NCBI GenBank assembly: GCA_018398585.1
Contig: JAGTTD010000007.1
Span: forward strand, 5,835,320-5,899,319
Direction: 5' to 3'
Length of the DNA stretch: 64,000 bases
Source: Simmondsia chinensis
Taxonomy: Eukaryota > Streptophyta > Magnoliopsida > Caryophyllales > Simmondsiaceae
A program made the translations under genes and the position numbers. Below, piece by piece: positions 11,061 to 22,083 of the stretch. How positions within the stretch are numbered: position 1 is the first letter of the stretch; every line of letters begins with the position of its first letter. Below the pieces are notes generated by a model. That model saw only the letters and a program-made list of their open reading frames with translations, made no database searches and was not told the origin of the DNA.

Positions 11061-11346
11061 TGTTAAAGAATCAATTTTTTCAATAACTTAAGCTGATGAT
11101 TAAAGGTTCAAGAATTGTTTTATACTCTACATGTCCCCTCATGCAAATGTCAATTGGGCGTGAAGCGTGGACAGTACATAGGCGCACCTCATATCTTTTG
11201 CTTAAATTGTTTCAAAAAGTGGGGTTTGTTGAGATTCGAACTTGTGACCTCTTGGTCAACAAGGCTTTGATACAATGCCAAAGAATTAACTTTTCCAAAA
11301 GTTTAAGCAGATGGGTGAAGGCTCAATAATAGTTTTATACTCTACA
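11061..11346 (-). mobile_element. TRIM retrotransposon with 71-bp LTRs
   Basis: Two direct repeats of 71 bp, 11061-11131 and 11276-11346, both run TGTAGAGTATAAAAC...to CA in minus-strand orientation and are roughly three-quarters identical. Directly inside the upstream copy, 11262-11274 reads TTGTATCAAAGCC on the minus strand, close to the initiator-Met primer site TGGTATCAGAGCC. Directly before the downstream copy is GAGGGGACA, a polypurine tract. The internal part is only about 144 bp and non-coding, although it carries a tRNA-B-box-like AAGTTCGAATCTC. This is the layout of a terminal-repeat retrotransposon in miniature. A target duplication is not evident (AATAG against AATTA). Confidence 0.8.
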
Positions 11347-12519
11347 AATTAAAAGATAATAACTTTTTTCTTTTAATTTGTCAAACTTTTCGTCTATCAT
11401 ATTTCTATTTGTATTTCTATTGCATTGTTCTTGGGTTCTTTCGGTGAAATATTTGTTTGCATTTTTAATTCGCTTGCCTTTTTCTGCTTTTTCCTTCATT
11501 TTACCAAATATAAATTCTTTTTTTATTCACTGGCCTTTCTTTTTTCTTTTTTTTTTTCTGTTGCATTTTCCCTTCATTTTACGAAATGCAAATTTTCTTT
11601 TCTTCAGTGGCATTTGGTTGCATTTTTCCTTCTTTTTTCAAAATGTAAATTTTTTGTGTGGCCTGTGGGCCGTATATTTTAACTAAATTTTCTCAAAACT
11701 TCAAAAACTATTGTCAATTATACATATAGGGTACTTAGTTTCTTAAATCTATCTAAATTTTAACTTATAGTTTGAACTAGGGCACATTATCCATTTTTGC
11801 AAATTTAAAAAAAAAAAAAAAATTCTTCAATTTTATTTTGACCATTTTTTGTTACAATATTGTAAGTATATCTTGCTAATTATGTATTTTTCTTGTTACA
11901 ATCATTATGAAGAGTCAGAAATTACATTGGTAAAGAGGCATAATGGTATTTTAATTTAAAAGGAGAATTGTATCTTATATGTAAACTCTACAGACAGAAA
12001 GTTAGACATTTCACTATATAACTGATGAAAACTAGGCTTGTTCCCTTGCAATGCACAGGTGGTATATGTTCTACACTATATTTTGTAGTGGTAAATTTTT
12101 GCATTAACTAATTTACATATATTATAATTTGCAGAAACTAATGTTCAAGGTACATAATTCACAACGTAGTAAATCACGAAACTCCCTATATTAAACTATA
12201 TATATATAATTTCAAGAACTTGGTTCACTCCTCAACAATGAAAATATGTTGCGATTTGCAGGTGCACATTTCGTTTTGAAAAGTAAACATGTTTGCTTGT
12301 TTACATCATAATTTGATGGGTTATGGTTTTTTTTTTTATTTGTTGTATGTCCGTGTGGCAATATTTTACTTGTTAGTAGTTGATTTATCATACAATGGAA
12401 TTGTTCTTCCAAATGAACTTTTGTGATGAATGCCTTAGTTGAGTTTACTCTTTTGTTGTGATTCGTTGGAGGTTCGATGTGTTGAAAAATAATAGTTAGA
12501 AAACTGCTATATCACTAAG
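11347..12519. other. Unassigned AT/pyrimidine-rich stretch
   Basis: Long pyrimidine-rich open frames at 11378-11686 are low complexity and not taken as genes. There is an A run near 11810. No element ends recognised. Confidence 0.4.
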
Positions 12520-13200
12520 GAGAGGAAAGTTAAAATTGCAGTTTAAACTACAGTAAAATTCAAAAAAAACATTGCTGAAAAATACTGCTAAAAATACAAT
12601 AAAATTATTTCATACAATACTGCAAAAATAAAAGTAGCAAAACTAACAGCAGAAAATGTAGCGAAAATAAGGAGAAATTTTCAGAAAAATTTCCAGCGAA
12701 ATGCAGCAGCGAATTTCAGTAGCAGTGCAATGAAATAATATGTAAACACAACAATCATATTGAACCGAAAAGAGGGAGAGTAGATCTGAATGCCGAAGAT
12801 ACCATGTCATGGGAAATACCCCTGTCTTAAAAGATGATTTCGCCGTTGCTCCAGTGCAGACAGTCGTATCGGCGGTCGTCCTCCAGTCATAACACGATTC
12901 TACCACTAATGTGCACTCTTTAGCGACCTGGTAGGAGAGCCTTAAGAACTTTGCCCAGTTCATTAAGAGAGAAGACTGAAGCAAAAGAAGGTGAGGAGAC
13001 GTTTTTGGATGATTAGAATGTAGTATGTGATGCCGCTATTTATAAAAAATTGAAGCAGTGTAAAACTGTTGTACCAGAACCCTAGTATTGGGGTTTTAGT
13101 AATTGCGTATCCCCAACGTCTAGAAAGTCTGTTAGTGGTGGTTTGTAGTGGTTGAAATTCAAGCACAAAAAATCTCGTAGCAACTGTTTTCTGTGAACGT
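12520..13200 (-). other. Unidentified stretch, possible retrotransposon LTR or leader
   Basis: Two short minus-strand frames (12984-12643 and 13166-12963) resemble no family I know. The minus strand near 12800 reads CATGGTATCTTCGGCAT, weakly like a primer-binding site, which would make 12820-13200 a decayed LTR. No second copy was found, so this stays a guess. Confidence 0.25.
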
Positions 13201-13539
13201 TATTACAGCTATAATGCTAATAGATTTAGTTTTCCGAAAAATAAATGTACCCGTTTAGAAAAAAATGACCCACACCCTGGCTCAAGCACGGCGGGCGGGT
13301 GGCACGCATGTCAGCATTCTCACTTCTGATATCTCCAGGAGTTGTCACCAAAAACCTTCCCCTGTTGATCATCGATCTAGTGGCTGGTGAATCACTGATC
13401 AAAGAGAGAGCAGCCGCCAGGTCTAAGGAAGTTTCACTACTAAACAGCTTTCGATCTTCTTTCCTCCATATAGATATAGAATGACAATGTCATGCTTTTA
13501 TCGATATCCACTTTGTACTGAGTCCAATAAATATCTTGC
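13201..13539. other. Unassigned stretch
   Basis: A 61-codon plus-strand frame at 13299-13484 matches nothing recognised. It may belong to the minus-strand gypsy remnant next to it. Confidence 0.3.
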
Positions 13540-13925
13540 GCCTTCATCATAATACCACCTAATAAACAAATATCCTGGCGGCAAACTGGCAGAATGACTG
13601 AGTTTCTTTCCATAGGAGATCTGGTTGCCTCCCAATACGAGTGGCGAATGCGTGCACCACTTCTTGATTAACCTCGCTTAGTAAGGTGCATCCGCTTTCT
13701 TGCTCCCTTGTTGCATATTAAGGACTAGACCACTATATACGCTCGAGGCTGATATTAGCTATTCTGTTGATTCTTCTCCAAACAAGAACCACCGTTCGCC
13801 CACCTGCCACTAGTGGAAGCAAGCTAGCCTCGCTAATGCATCTACCTTGTCGTTCTTTTTCCTTTGTACGTGGCAGAATTCGAGAAGCTCGAACTCTTTT
13901 ATGTGCTCCATAGCCGGCCTAAAAC
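13540..13925 (-). pseudogene. Ty3/gypsy RNase H fragment
   Basis: The minus strand from 13925 encodes MEHIKEFELLEFCHVQRKKN then DKVDALARLA before a stop. This matches the C-terminal end of plant gypsy RNase H, where the pattern is N-x-x-AD-x-L-ARLAS. Further down are short blocks such as NQISYGKKLSHS with stops and shifts, apparently the RNase H to integrase linker. No other domains or LTRs of this copy were found. Confidence 0.6.
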
Positions 13926-14869
13926 CAAAGCTGCTCCTTCAGCTGATTTACCATCATCTTCTCCTCAGTCGTGTGTTCCTCAAATGCTTGCTATCACAGG
14001 TTTCACTTCATTCGTTATAACATACGTATATGAGATCAAGATATTTGTGTGTGCTATTAAGCCCCACATGCGTGTGGTGTCCATTATCTCACCCTTGACT
14101 TACTTAGATGTGAGGGTTTACATATACCTATTTAAACCCTTTGAAACTCTCCTCTTTTTTCTATGTGTGATAGCACCCTAACATTTTTCAATATGATTGT
14201 AATTTTCCTATAATACTTATGTTTAACTTGTATAATTTTTCTAACAATCCCCCACAAAAGGGTACAAGCAGAAGAGAAAGATAGGAATAGATTGGGCAAA
14301 GAGAGTTCAATTTTTTCAGTGTCGATGTCTCACTATTTGAATCGTCACCTAAGGTAACCCAAGTTTAAGACTAACATCTTGCAAGGTGACTTTCATCTTA
14401 AGCCTCACAAGGGGTTGTATAGTCTTTCACTTGGACACATACCAAACTCTAGATCTCGACAGCTCCTATGATTTGGCGCGTTTTATCGGCCATGTGCTCA
14501 TCTTTGGTATTCAAGGCACTCTAGAAGGTAAGTCTTAAACCTTCATAGGGAGCAGCCACACTTCCACACCTACATAGGTAGATCCCATCAAGTGTGTGTT
14601 ACCTCACACCACCAAAGATATGGATATGGATCCAATAAGAGCTAAAGCTCAAATTTACCCCTTGGTAACATACATACAGTGTCTATCAAGTACAAGCATT
14701 GCTTACACCACCAAACATATGGCTATGGACCTGTCTCCGCATTTTCACACCATAGGGAGGGACAACATAGAACACAGTGCATTTCTTAGAATGAAACTAT
14801 GACTTTTTACATTTAACCTGTTAAAACCAGGTTGGATACATCACAATTTATTCATATGATGACTTTAAT
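13926..14869. other. Probable 3' region of the copia element, no gene
   Basis: This lies downstream (minus orientation) of copia RNase H coding sequence. It has a minus-strand purine-rich tract near 14250 (CTTTTGTGGGGGATTG), a plausible polypurine tract, so 14000-14250 may be its 3' LTR. A matching upstream LTR was not identified. Short plus-strand frames here are not credible genes. Confidence 0.35.
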
Positions 14870-16080
14870 CCCATCCCCCTCGATGTTTCTACAATCATTT
14901 TACGACAAAGCCCTTTTGTCAACGGATCTGCAAGATTCTTTTCAGACTTTACGTAGTCCAGTGATATCAGTCCGCTTTCTAAAGATCCTTCACGATCTTA
15001 TGTCTGAGACGAATGTGTCTTCTATTACCATTATAAACTTTGTTATTTGCCACATCAATTGCAGCTTGTCTGTCACAGTGAAGTGACACTGATGGAGCTA
15101 AAAGCCCCCATAAGGGCATGTCTTCCAATAAACTTCTTAGCTACTCGGCTTCATGACCTACCAACTCAAGAGTAATGAGCTCAGATTCCATAGTAGACAT
15201 AGCAGTACAAGATTGCTTAGATGATTTCCAGGATATAGCACTTCCAGCTAGTGTGAATACATACGCATTAGTGGAGTTAATTTCGTTATTATCAGACACC
15301 TAATTAGCGTCACAATATCTCTCTAAGGCAGCAGGAAACTTTCCATAGTGAAGTCCTCAATCCATAGTACCTTTCAAATATTTAAGCAATTTTTTTAAAG
15401 TATTCCAATGCTCTTGATTAGGATTATGTGTGTATCTACTGAGTCTACTTACAGCATATGCAATGTTACGTCTAGTGTAGTTTATTAGAAATATAACCAA
15501 TTATTTTGGCTAACTCAGCTTGACACATAGCAACACCTTAATTGGATCATAAGGTGTTCTTATAGGATCAGCATTCAACATGTCAAACTTTCTAAATATA
15601 TTCTCAGCATAGTGAGACTGGTTTAGGCTTATGCCTTCGGGAGTTCTCACAATTTTAACTCCTAAAATTACGTCTGCCTCACCCAAATCTTTCACATCAA
15701 ATTTGGAGCACAGAAAATTTTTCGTTTCATTGACAACATTCAAGTTTGTGCCAAATATTAACATATCATCAACGTATAGACAAACTATTACACATCCATT
15801 TGAATCAGTCTTAAGATACATACAAGTGTCTCCGTTATTTACTTGAAAATTGTTAGCAATTAGCGTGCTATTAAATTTCTCATGCCACTGTTTAGGTGCC
15901 TGTTTAAGACTATATAAAGATTTTATAAGTTTACAATCTTTCTTTTCATTACCAGGGGCAACAAAACCCTCAAGTTGTTCCATGTAAATCTCTTCGTCTA
16001 GGTAACCATTAAGAAATGTTGTTTTGACATCCATTTGATGCACTACCAAATCATGAACAGTCGCCAAGTGAAGAAAAAGG
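14870..16080 (-). pseudogene. Ty1/copia reverse transcriptase and RNase H remnant
   Basis: From about 16075 the minus strand encodes the copia RT: VHQMDVKTTFLNGYLDEEIY, then SLYSLKQAPKQWHEKF, the catalytic CLYVDDMLIFG, and KDLGEADVILGVKI. The frame is open to 15510. Below that, broken frames to about 14870 encode copia RNase H, including a [21 protein letters not shown] block and RRHIRLRHKIVKDLL. RT upstream of RNase H with no integrase after it fits Ty1/copia. Gag, protease and integrase are missing upstream, so the copy is internally deleted. Confidence 0.87.
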
Positions 16081-16195
16081 CAACTGAAGGGGAAAAAATG
16101 CAGAAGATCTCCTCTTGCTGCTGTAAGGCTTTGGCCAAGTGAAGGAAAAGGCAAGAAGGATCAATATAGGATTGAAACTTGCTCTAATACCATAA
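16063..16195 (-). other. Primer-binding-site-like segment and deletion junction
   Basis: The minus strand near 16175-16190 reads TATGGTATTAGAGCAAG, close to the initiator-Met primer site. It lies only about 100 bp upstream of RT coding sequence. The near-identical direct repeats GCCAAGTGAAG...AAGGCAA at 16063-16083 and 16134-16154 mark where gag to integrase may have been deleted. Confidence 0.55.
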
Positions 16196-16829
16196 AGAAA
16201 ATAAAAAATAAACAAGAATGCAATGGGAGAAATAAACCTTTTATTGGATGATCGATCTCATACATAACGTAGACAATTTATACAACTCAATTTACATCAC
16301 ATGCCACTACTCAAGAGCTTCAACCTTCATAAGTTACAAAAAAAGTATATAAATTTCTACCAATAATGCCCATAATGAGCCGGTTGGAGGAAGAAGAAAG
16401 AAACGAGGAGAATACTTAAAGCTAGGACTAAATGCTATATTAATGAATGCTAAATACAAAATAATAATTTAAATATAATACAAACTTATATACAATACAA
16501 GTATTCAACATAATACAAAATAATAAAAGTATTATTATCATAAATTATGTTCCAAGTATTAAAGTATTTTTATGTAAACATTTTCAGTATATCTTACAAA
16601 AAAAAAAAAAAAAAAAACTAGGTATATTGATCACATTTAGAAATTACACCATATATTAGCTCAAAAAAATAAGAATAAACTGTGCATCGCATGGGAATTT
16701 CTCCTTCCAAATCAATAGAAAACCTCATCCTTGCATTATGAGAAGGCTGATGTCCTAGATTCTAAATAAAAAAGAAAAACTGAATTTCACATTTACAACC
16801 ACTAATCATCATTTGTAAAAGCAGATGTT
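16196..16829 (-). other. Possible copia 5' LTR, then unassigned sequence
   Basis: Sequence next to the primer-site-like motif is expected to be LTR. On the minus strand it ends in TATTTTTTATTTTCTTTA just before the motif, and AATAAA lies near 16240. No partner LTR was recognised. Farther right the sequence is AT-rich with an A run at about 16598-16617. Confidence 0.35.
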
Positions 16830-17222
16830 CTAATAGGTTAGGAACTCAAAGGTCACCCCAGCAAAAATAAAAGGAAAATGAACCGAACCATGCAATGAAC
16901 ACCATAAAATGCCTTTACGTTTCACTTCACCGACATGAAATAACTTAGAAACTGAAAGGCATTTAATTTTCTTATAAGTCAATGTACAAATGCCTACTAT
17001 AAATATAATCGACGTAAGATGGTGCTTCACCTCAACTCCCAATCAGAGATATACTCATACACATGGCTAAAATAGACAATGTCACCCGAATTGCAATTGA
17101 GTGACAAAATAATGTCCGATTTATGATCCCAATGTTGTACGGCAAAGAAAAACACACTCAAATGCGGGAAGCAATTGATAACGACGAGACCTTTTCCACA
17201 TACGTAATGCAATTGCATGTAA
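16830..17222 (-). other. Two short unrecognised reading frames
   Basis: Minus-strand frames of 63 codons (17218-17027) and 70 codons (17042-16830) overlap by 16 bases in different phases. The composition looks protein-like (VINCFPHLSVFFFAVQHWDH and SVHFPFIFAGVTFEFL), but I recognise no family. They could be the shifted 3' end of a gene fragment captured next to the LINE, or chance. Confidence 0.25.
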
Positions 17223-17309
17223 AGGCATTAAGTCCAATGGGGTGATGTGTGGCCCTGCTAACACACTGGGAGCAATAGAAAGAAAGGGCGGCCATGAAAG
17301 GGTTTGGTT

Positions 17310-19225
17310 TCACCAAGATGGGCACACCTTATCACCATTATCTACGCCGACGGTTGAATTTGCAAAATTAACCTGGTGATCCATTGTATAAGACTGGGTA
17401 GAGGCTAATGTAACCGCATCCACGAATGACTTAACCGAGAATAATTCTCCACTATCATTGTTCCACCAAGCACAGTCTTCATAACCTGGCTTGGGTGACA
17501 CCCCATGAAGCATCTCATTTAGGCGAGCAAGATTAGGCTCCTCTCTAAGGAAAAACCAGTGCCTCCAGTTAAAGATTCATCTCCACTCATACCCATCCCA
17601 TGCATCCATTTAAGCGATAAAGTGGTCCTTCTTGAGTGAGACTCTATATAAGTCCTGCAGTTGATGCTAAAGAGTCTCTTCCCCCAACCATTTTTGACTC
17701 CAAACTTTATTTTGGATCTATCCCCTAATTTTAGCCTCAAAGTGTTTACCACTTGTTGCGGTATTTGAAAAGTCTCAACCACCTCAGCAACTGTTACCCA
17801 CGGGCTTCGATTTGGGCCTCCTGCTATGGGTGGGAGAATATCCTGTGTGCTTCCTCCATGAATCGAGCAAATGACTTGCTTCCATAAAGATGAGCCCTCC
17901 TTAGAGGAATGCCACCACCACTTGAAAAGTAAAGCGGTATTCTTAATTAACGAGTCCCCTACTCCTACCCCGGCCCCCTCCCCCCATATCTCCTTAGGGG
18001 CTTGAATTAGTTCCCACTTTACACATGGAAGTCCATTCGGATCACCTAAAGCACCCCGGAAGAAATTTCTTAGGAATTTAATAATCTTACAGATGACTTT
18101 CTTTGGAATTCTAAAGATTGACATGTCGTATGGTGGAAGATTGTTAAGGACGAATTTTATCAATGTCAAATGACCCACTCTAGATTAGGTTTTTTGCTTC
18201 CATCCTACTAGCTTTTTTTGAATACAGTTAATGATAGGCTTCCATGTTGATATGAGCCTCAGGTTGGAGCCTAGTGGGATGCCGAGATGCTTGATCGGGA
18301 GTGATACATGTTGGTAACTAAGCATTGCTGCAGTTTCCTCACTTGAAACCCCCAAACCTATCAGCATGGATTTTGAGAAATTAATCTTTAAACCAGAGAT
18401 TGTTTTATAGCATGATAGTAGATTTTGGATGTTATCAATCACTTTGTGGTCTGCTGGACAAAAAATCAACGTATCATCCGCAAATTGTAGATGAGTTAGG
18501 AGTACCTTGTTGATGCTGACTTCGAGACCCAAAATTACCACCGACCTTATAGCGTTGAGCATTAATCTGTTACAAAGAGAAAAGGAGATAAGGGATCACC
18601 TTGTCTAAGACTCCACTCCATCCTAAATGGCAAGGTTGGGGTGCCATTTACAAGAATGGACATGGATGGAGAGGTGATACATTCTCTAATCCACTCACAC
18701 CACAACGATCAAAAACCCATTCTTTCCAACACTTGGCACACAATGTTCCAATTCACAGTACCATAAGCCTTCTGGAAGTTATGTTTTAGAATTACACCTG
18801 TCTTCTTCTTCTTTTTCAGCTAATGTAAAACTTCGTTTGCAATGAGTGCTCCATCAAGGATTTGGCTATAGACCACAAATGCTGTTTGGTTGTCCCCTAT
18901 TAATTTTGGCAACAATGATGCACGACGCTTGCTCAACACCTTCAATATAATCTTGTACACACAAGCAACCATACTTATAGGCCTAAAATAATGGATGTCA
19001 ATAGCTCTACTTTCGGAATTAGGGAAACCCATGTGGTATTTACTGTGGGGTTTAGCTTCTTGGAAATGAAGATGCGAAGGTAGGCTATCAAGTCATCTCC
19101 CACCATGTCCCACATGCTCTTGACGAGCTCGAAGTTGAAACCATCATAACCAGAAGCTTTATTACCGCTACAGTCCCATACTGCCTGTTTGATTTCCTCA
19201 ATTGCTGGAATTACTTCCAAGGCCT
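17310..19225 (-). pseudogene. L1-like LINE remnant 1, reverse transcriptase region
   Basis: Pieces of a plant L1-type ORF2 follow one another on the minus strand. 19220-18975 has KQAVWDCSGNKASGYDGFNF (RT entry block). 19032-18820 has FRPISMVACVYKIILKVLS and AFVVYSQILDGALIANEVL. 18562-18185 has the catalytic LTHLQFADDTLIFC, INFSKSMLIG and HLGIPLGSN. 18178-17310 covers the C-terminal thumb and connector to zf-RVT-like part. The endonuclease and ORF1 are absent (5' truncation near 19230). The RT segment between the ANEVL and FADD blocks is degraded. No poly(A) tail was located. Confidence 0.85.
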
Positions 19226-19680
19226 TTGCTTCGACTTCTCACTGTCTCGAATTAGGGCTCTTTATAGTACTTGGAAGAAGGATGCAATGGCTTTCTTCAC
19301 TTGTCTCAGTTTAAGATAGGTCCGGCCCCAAACTTTAACTCTAAAAACTGCTTTCTTCTTCGCTCTGATGGATGTAAAGGTGTGGAAGTATTTGGTGTTT
19401 TGGACCATTTTCTTTATCTCTTTGCTTCTTGATAGTTATCCCGAGTCGATACGTTTTATGTCGAGCTGAATGTGAACCATGTTTTCTTCGAGTCGGGTCT
19501 AAGTTGGATTTTATGTCATCCAAATCTAACCCAACCCCAAACCCATTTATCAACATTCAAATCCCAATCCATTTACAATCCCATTTTTCACATCTGAATC
19601 CATCATAAATGGATCATGTTGGATGGATATCCGATGAATTTGGGTCTTATTGCCATCCCTAGTCCCAAGTAATATCAATG
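19226..19680. other. Unassigned, with a hAT-like end near 19480-19665
   Basis: Bases 19490-19665 have TCTAACCCAACCCC-like repeats and end TTATTGCCATCCCTAG, the reverse of the TIR core GGATGGCAAT seen in the element at 32745-34345. This is probably a truncated hAT-like copy. No gene seen. Confidence 0.4.
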
Positions 19681-19941
19681 GCCTATATAATTATTGACAC
19701 TTGTGTCATGTTGGGAGGTTTATGTTTGGGTTTTTGGTGTTTTCGGAGTTGATATTGGTATTGATTTTGGTATAGGTGTTTGTTGTTGTACTTCAAAGGT
19801 TGCCATGATGGTAGGCATCTAGGGATTTTTGGGGTTTGTTGTTTTTATTTTCTTCTCTTGTGGGCTTTCTTGGGCTCCGCTTTAGTGGGTGCATCAGTTT
19901 TGTACTGAAAGTCGTCTTTCTAATTATCAAATAAAAAAAAA
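19681..19941 (+). mobile_element. LINE 3' fragment with poly(A) tail
   Basis: The GT-rich sequence ends TAATTATCAAATAAAAAAAA and an A tract at about 19932-19946. The ending ATTATCAAA plus poly(A) is shared with the fragment at 20187-20487 and is typical of plant L1 3' ends. The 5' end is approximate and no target duplication was found. Confidence 0.55.
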
Positions 19942-20186
19942 AAAAAGAAAAGAAAGAATATAAAAAATGTTGTTTTTTCTTTTTGATAATTAAAAGGAGC
20001 ATAGAGAGGGTCTCTACAATAATAACGAGCAAAATAAAGAATTAAGAAGAAATCTCAAGAGAAAATCACGAGCTGACAGCGTAACATAAGCAAAACAAAG
20101 TACAAAGAAATTTGAAGAAGAAATCTCAATATAATACATATTGTTGAACAAGCTTTAATAAAGTCACTAAATAAGAAGTAAAGTTT

Positions 20187-20487
20187 AGGTGTTCTGACTT
20201 CCTGTTAATCCCATCTTCAGTTTTGGTACGGTTGGATGTTTCCCCTATCCGTTGCCCGACTTAGCTTGGGTGTAGTGCCTGTTGGATTCTTTCCTACCGA
20301 TTTGTTTTTGGTTTTTGGTTTTTTTTTTTTTTTTTTTTTTGTCCAGTTTTTATGTTTTGTCTTAGCCATTTTTTTATTTGCTTCGTGATCCTGGCTTTTA
20401 TGCAGGATGACTATGGCCTCGTTTGTATTAGCTAGCTATTTTCAACCTCGACCGTATAGCTGATTATCAAAAAAAAAAAAAAAAAGC
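20187..20487 (+). mobile_element. 5'-truncated LINE 3' end with target duplication
   Basis: About 300 bp ending GATTATCAAAAA with an A17-like tail. It is bounded by AGTAAAGTTT at 20177-20186 and 20488-20497. A 10-bp duplication plus a poly(A) tail is the signature of LINE-type insertion. A T23 tract lies inside at about 20319-20341. The sequence is LINE 3' UTR and encodes nothing. Confidence 0.75.
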
Positions 20488-20587
20488 AGTAAAGTTTTTG
20501 ACTAAGTGTGTATCAATCTCAAGAAATGCTTTTTAAAGTAATATCAAGTTGTTGCTTCTAAAAAAATATCACCATAAGACAAAAAAA

Positions 20588-21149
20588 GTTATTTACATTT
20601 TAGTACCCTAATATTTTTAAAAATAATAAAAAGGACTAACATTTTTGAATAATCAAAACGGCCCTAAGTTTTTGACATATTAACAAAAAGGCCCCCTAAT
20701 TTTTTATGGCATTAATAAAAAGGTCCATCTCTGAGGTAATAATGTCATTTTTAGTCGACCAAGTTGATGTAATAGCTGCAATTTTATTAACTTTGCAGTA
20801 AAACGACAGAAGTACTCTATAAGCATAATTTGAAAGAAACTAAGCGAACACAGATTGCTTCTACAAAATATAATATCTCCAATTTTGTGCTTATAAAGTA
20901 AGAATAAAAGTATTGAAGTGTACTTTAGGTCATTTTCTGTAGCATTAATAAAAAGAAATTGCCATGTTAGCTCTGTCGATAAAAAAAAATGACGCCATCA
21001 TGTTTATGAGGGGCCTTTTATTAATACGAAAAAAGTTAGGGGCCTTTTTACTATTTTAAAAATGTCTTAGGGGCCTTTTTACTAATTCAAAAAGGCTAAA
21101 ATTCTTTTTATTATTTTTTAAAAGTTTGGTGTACTAAAATGTAAATAAC
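20588..21149. mobile_element. Long-TIR non-autonomous element, family T2 (copy 1)
   Basis: The 562-bp unit starts GTTATTTACATTTTAGTAC and ends with its inverse, GTACTAAAATGTAAATAAC. The arms share repeated AATAAAAAGGNCC-type blocks in opposite orientation. Flanks ACAAAAAAA and CCAAACAAA match at 7 of 9 positions, compatible with a 9-bp Mutator-like duplication but weak because of low complexity. Related copies lie at 26239-26455, 28050-28405 and 62864-63354. Confidence 0.7.
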
Positions 21150-21345
21150 CCAAACAAAAATGTGTCTTTGTTTCACAAGAAAATGTAATTCTAGAAAATA
21201 ATTTTTAATTTTTCCTTTATTTATGACAAAATATTGGGAGGAAAATATGATTCTTAATAATCACATTTTCTTCCAAAGTCTATAAAAATATTTCCAAATT
21301 TTTACTCCGGAAGTTACAATTTTTGACTTGTGTAGAGGCCTAAAC

Positions 21346-21592
21346 AAAAGGAAAGGAACATACCCAGTGCCTCAAGGGATCCCGCCTACATAGGGTCTGG
21401 AGGGGCGGATGTACGTAGCCTTCTCTCTTCAGGGTGTTAACCTAAAGAGAGACTGTTTCTTAGTGCCTCTAACCTGAGGGTGAGGACTTCCCAGGAAGTC
21501 ACCCATCTTAGTACTACTCTCACTCAAGCACGTTTAACTTCGGAGTTCTAATGAGATTCGGTGATGGGATGTTGGTGCCCTCTTTGGTGCAA
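21346..21592 (-). mobile_element. 5S-rRNA-headed SINE, copy C (full length)
   Basis: The element is flanked by AGGCCTAAAC at 21336-21345 and 21593-21602, a perfect 10-bp duplication. The head (high coordinates, minus strand) starts CACCAAAGAGGGCACCAACA and passes into 5S rRNA-like sequence: AACTCCGAAGTTAAACGTGC then AAGATGGGTGACTTCCTGGG, covering the intermediate element and box C of the 5S internal promoter. The 3' part (21360-21470) matches the 3' end of the RTE LINEs at 37660-37790 and 45995-46125. It has the same order as copies A and B. Confidence 0.88.
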
Positions 21593-21604
21593 AGGCCTAA
21601 ACGT

Positions 21605-21610
21605 TATGTG

Positions 21611-21641
<31 letters not shown>

Positions 21642-21648
21642 TTTTTTT
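21605..21648. repeat. (GT)n followed by poly(T), LINE 2 tail
   Basis: A GT dinucleotide run at about 21607-21625 is followed by about 24 T. On the minus strand the T run is a poly(A) tail at the 3' end of the adjacent LINE. Confidence 0.75.
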
Positions 21649-21888
21649 GTATATCAGAAGACACCGGCCAACCAGCCAGGGCAAAACTACATTAAATCAT
21701 GATCCAATTACATCCGCTAACTTCTGGGGTGGATTTGTTCATTAGTTGTTATTACAAACATCATGTAGATGTATCTTTGCTCCCATACGGACAACCTGAT
21801 TACATTTACGAGGAACCCAACTAAAGTATGTACAACGAAAAAGAGATTTACGTAACAAAATGTCATTAACCACTGAAATGACGTTCCA

Positions 21889-22083
21889 CTATGGGGAGGA
21901 TTTTTGATTCAAAAAGTTAATTGCCTTTAAGCAGTCTGATTCTATCATTACTTTCTTCCATCCACATGTTTGAGCAAGTGCACAAGCTCCACACATTGCC
22001 AAAATCTCAGCCAAAAGAGGGTCATCTGCTTTAACAAAACTACACCAGCCTCCAAAAATTTCTCCATCTTGATTTCGTGCCAT
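21889..22083 (-). pseudogene. RNase H domain of LINE 2
   Basis: The 64-codon frame reads MARNQDGEIFGGW...LLAEILAMCGACALAQTCGW and VMIESDCLKAINFLN. This matches plant RNase H (RVT_3 type) with AE and ESD acidic residues kept. The first Asp-containing strand upstream of 22083 is out of frame. In L1 elements this domain sits at the C-terminus of ORF2 and degrades RNA in the hybrid. Confidence 0.85.

Noticed and set aside
11220..11262. tRNA gene or tRNA-derived SINE, because of a B-box-like GTTCGAATC
   Set aside because: No A box, acceptor stem or tail at suitable distance. The motif sits inside the TRIM defined by its two LTRs.
11378..11686. Hydrophobic Phe/Leu-rich frames suggesting a membrane protein
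   Set aside because: T-rich low-complexity DNA; two overlapping frames look equally good and no start context or homology supports either.
16598..16617. Poly(A) tail of LINE remnant 1
   Set aside because: The A run is on the plus strand, but the LINE is on the minus strand, whose tail would appear as T on the plus strand.
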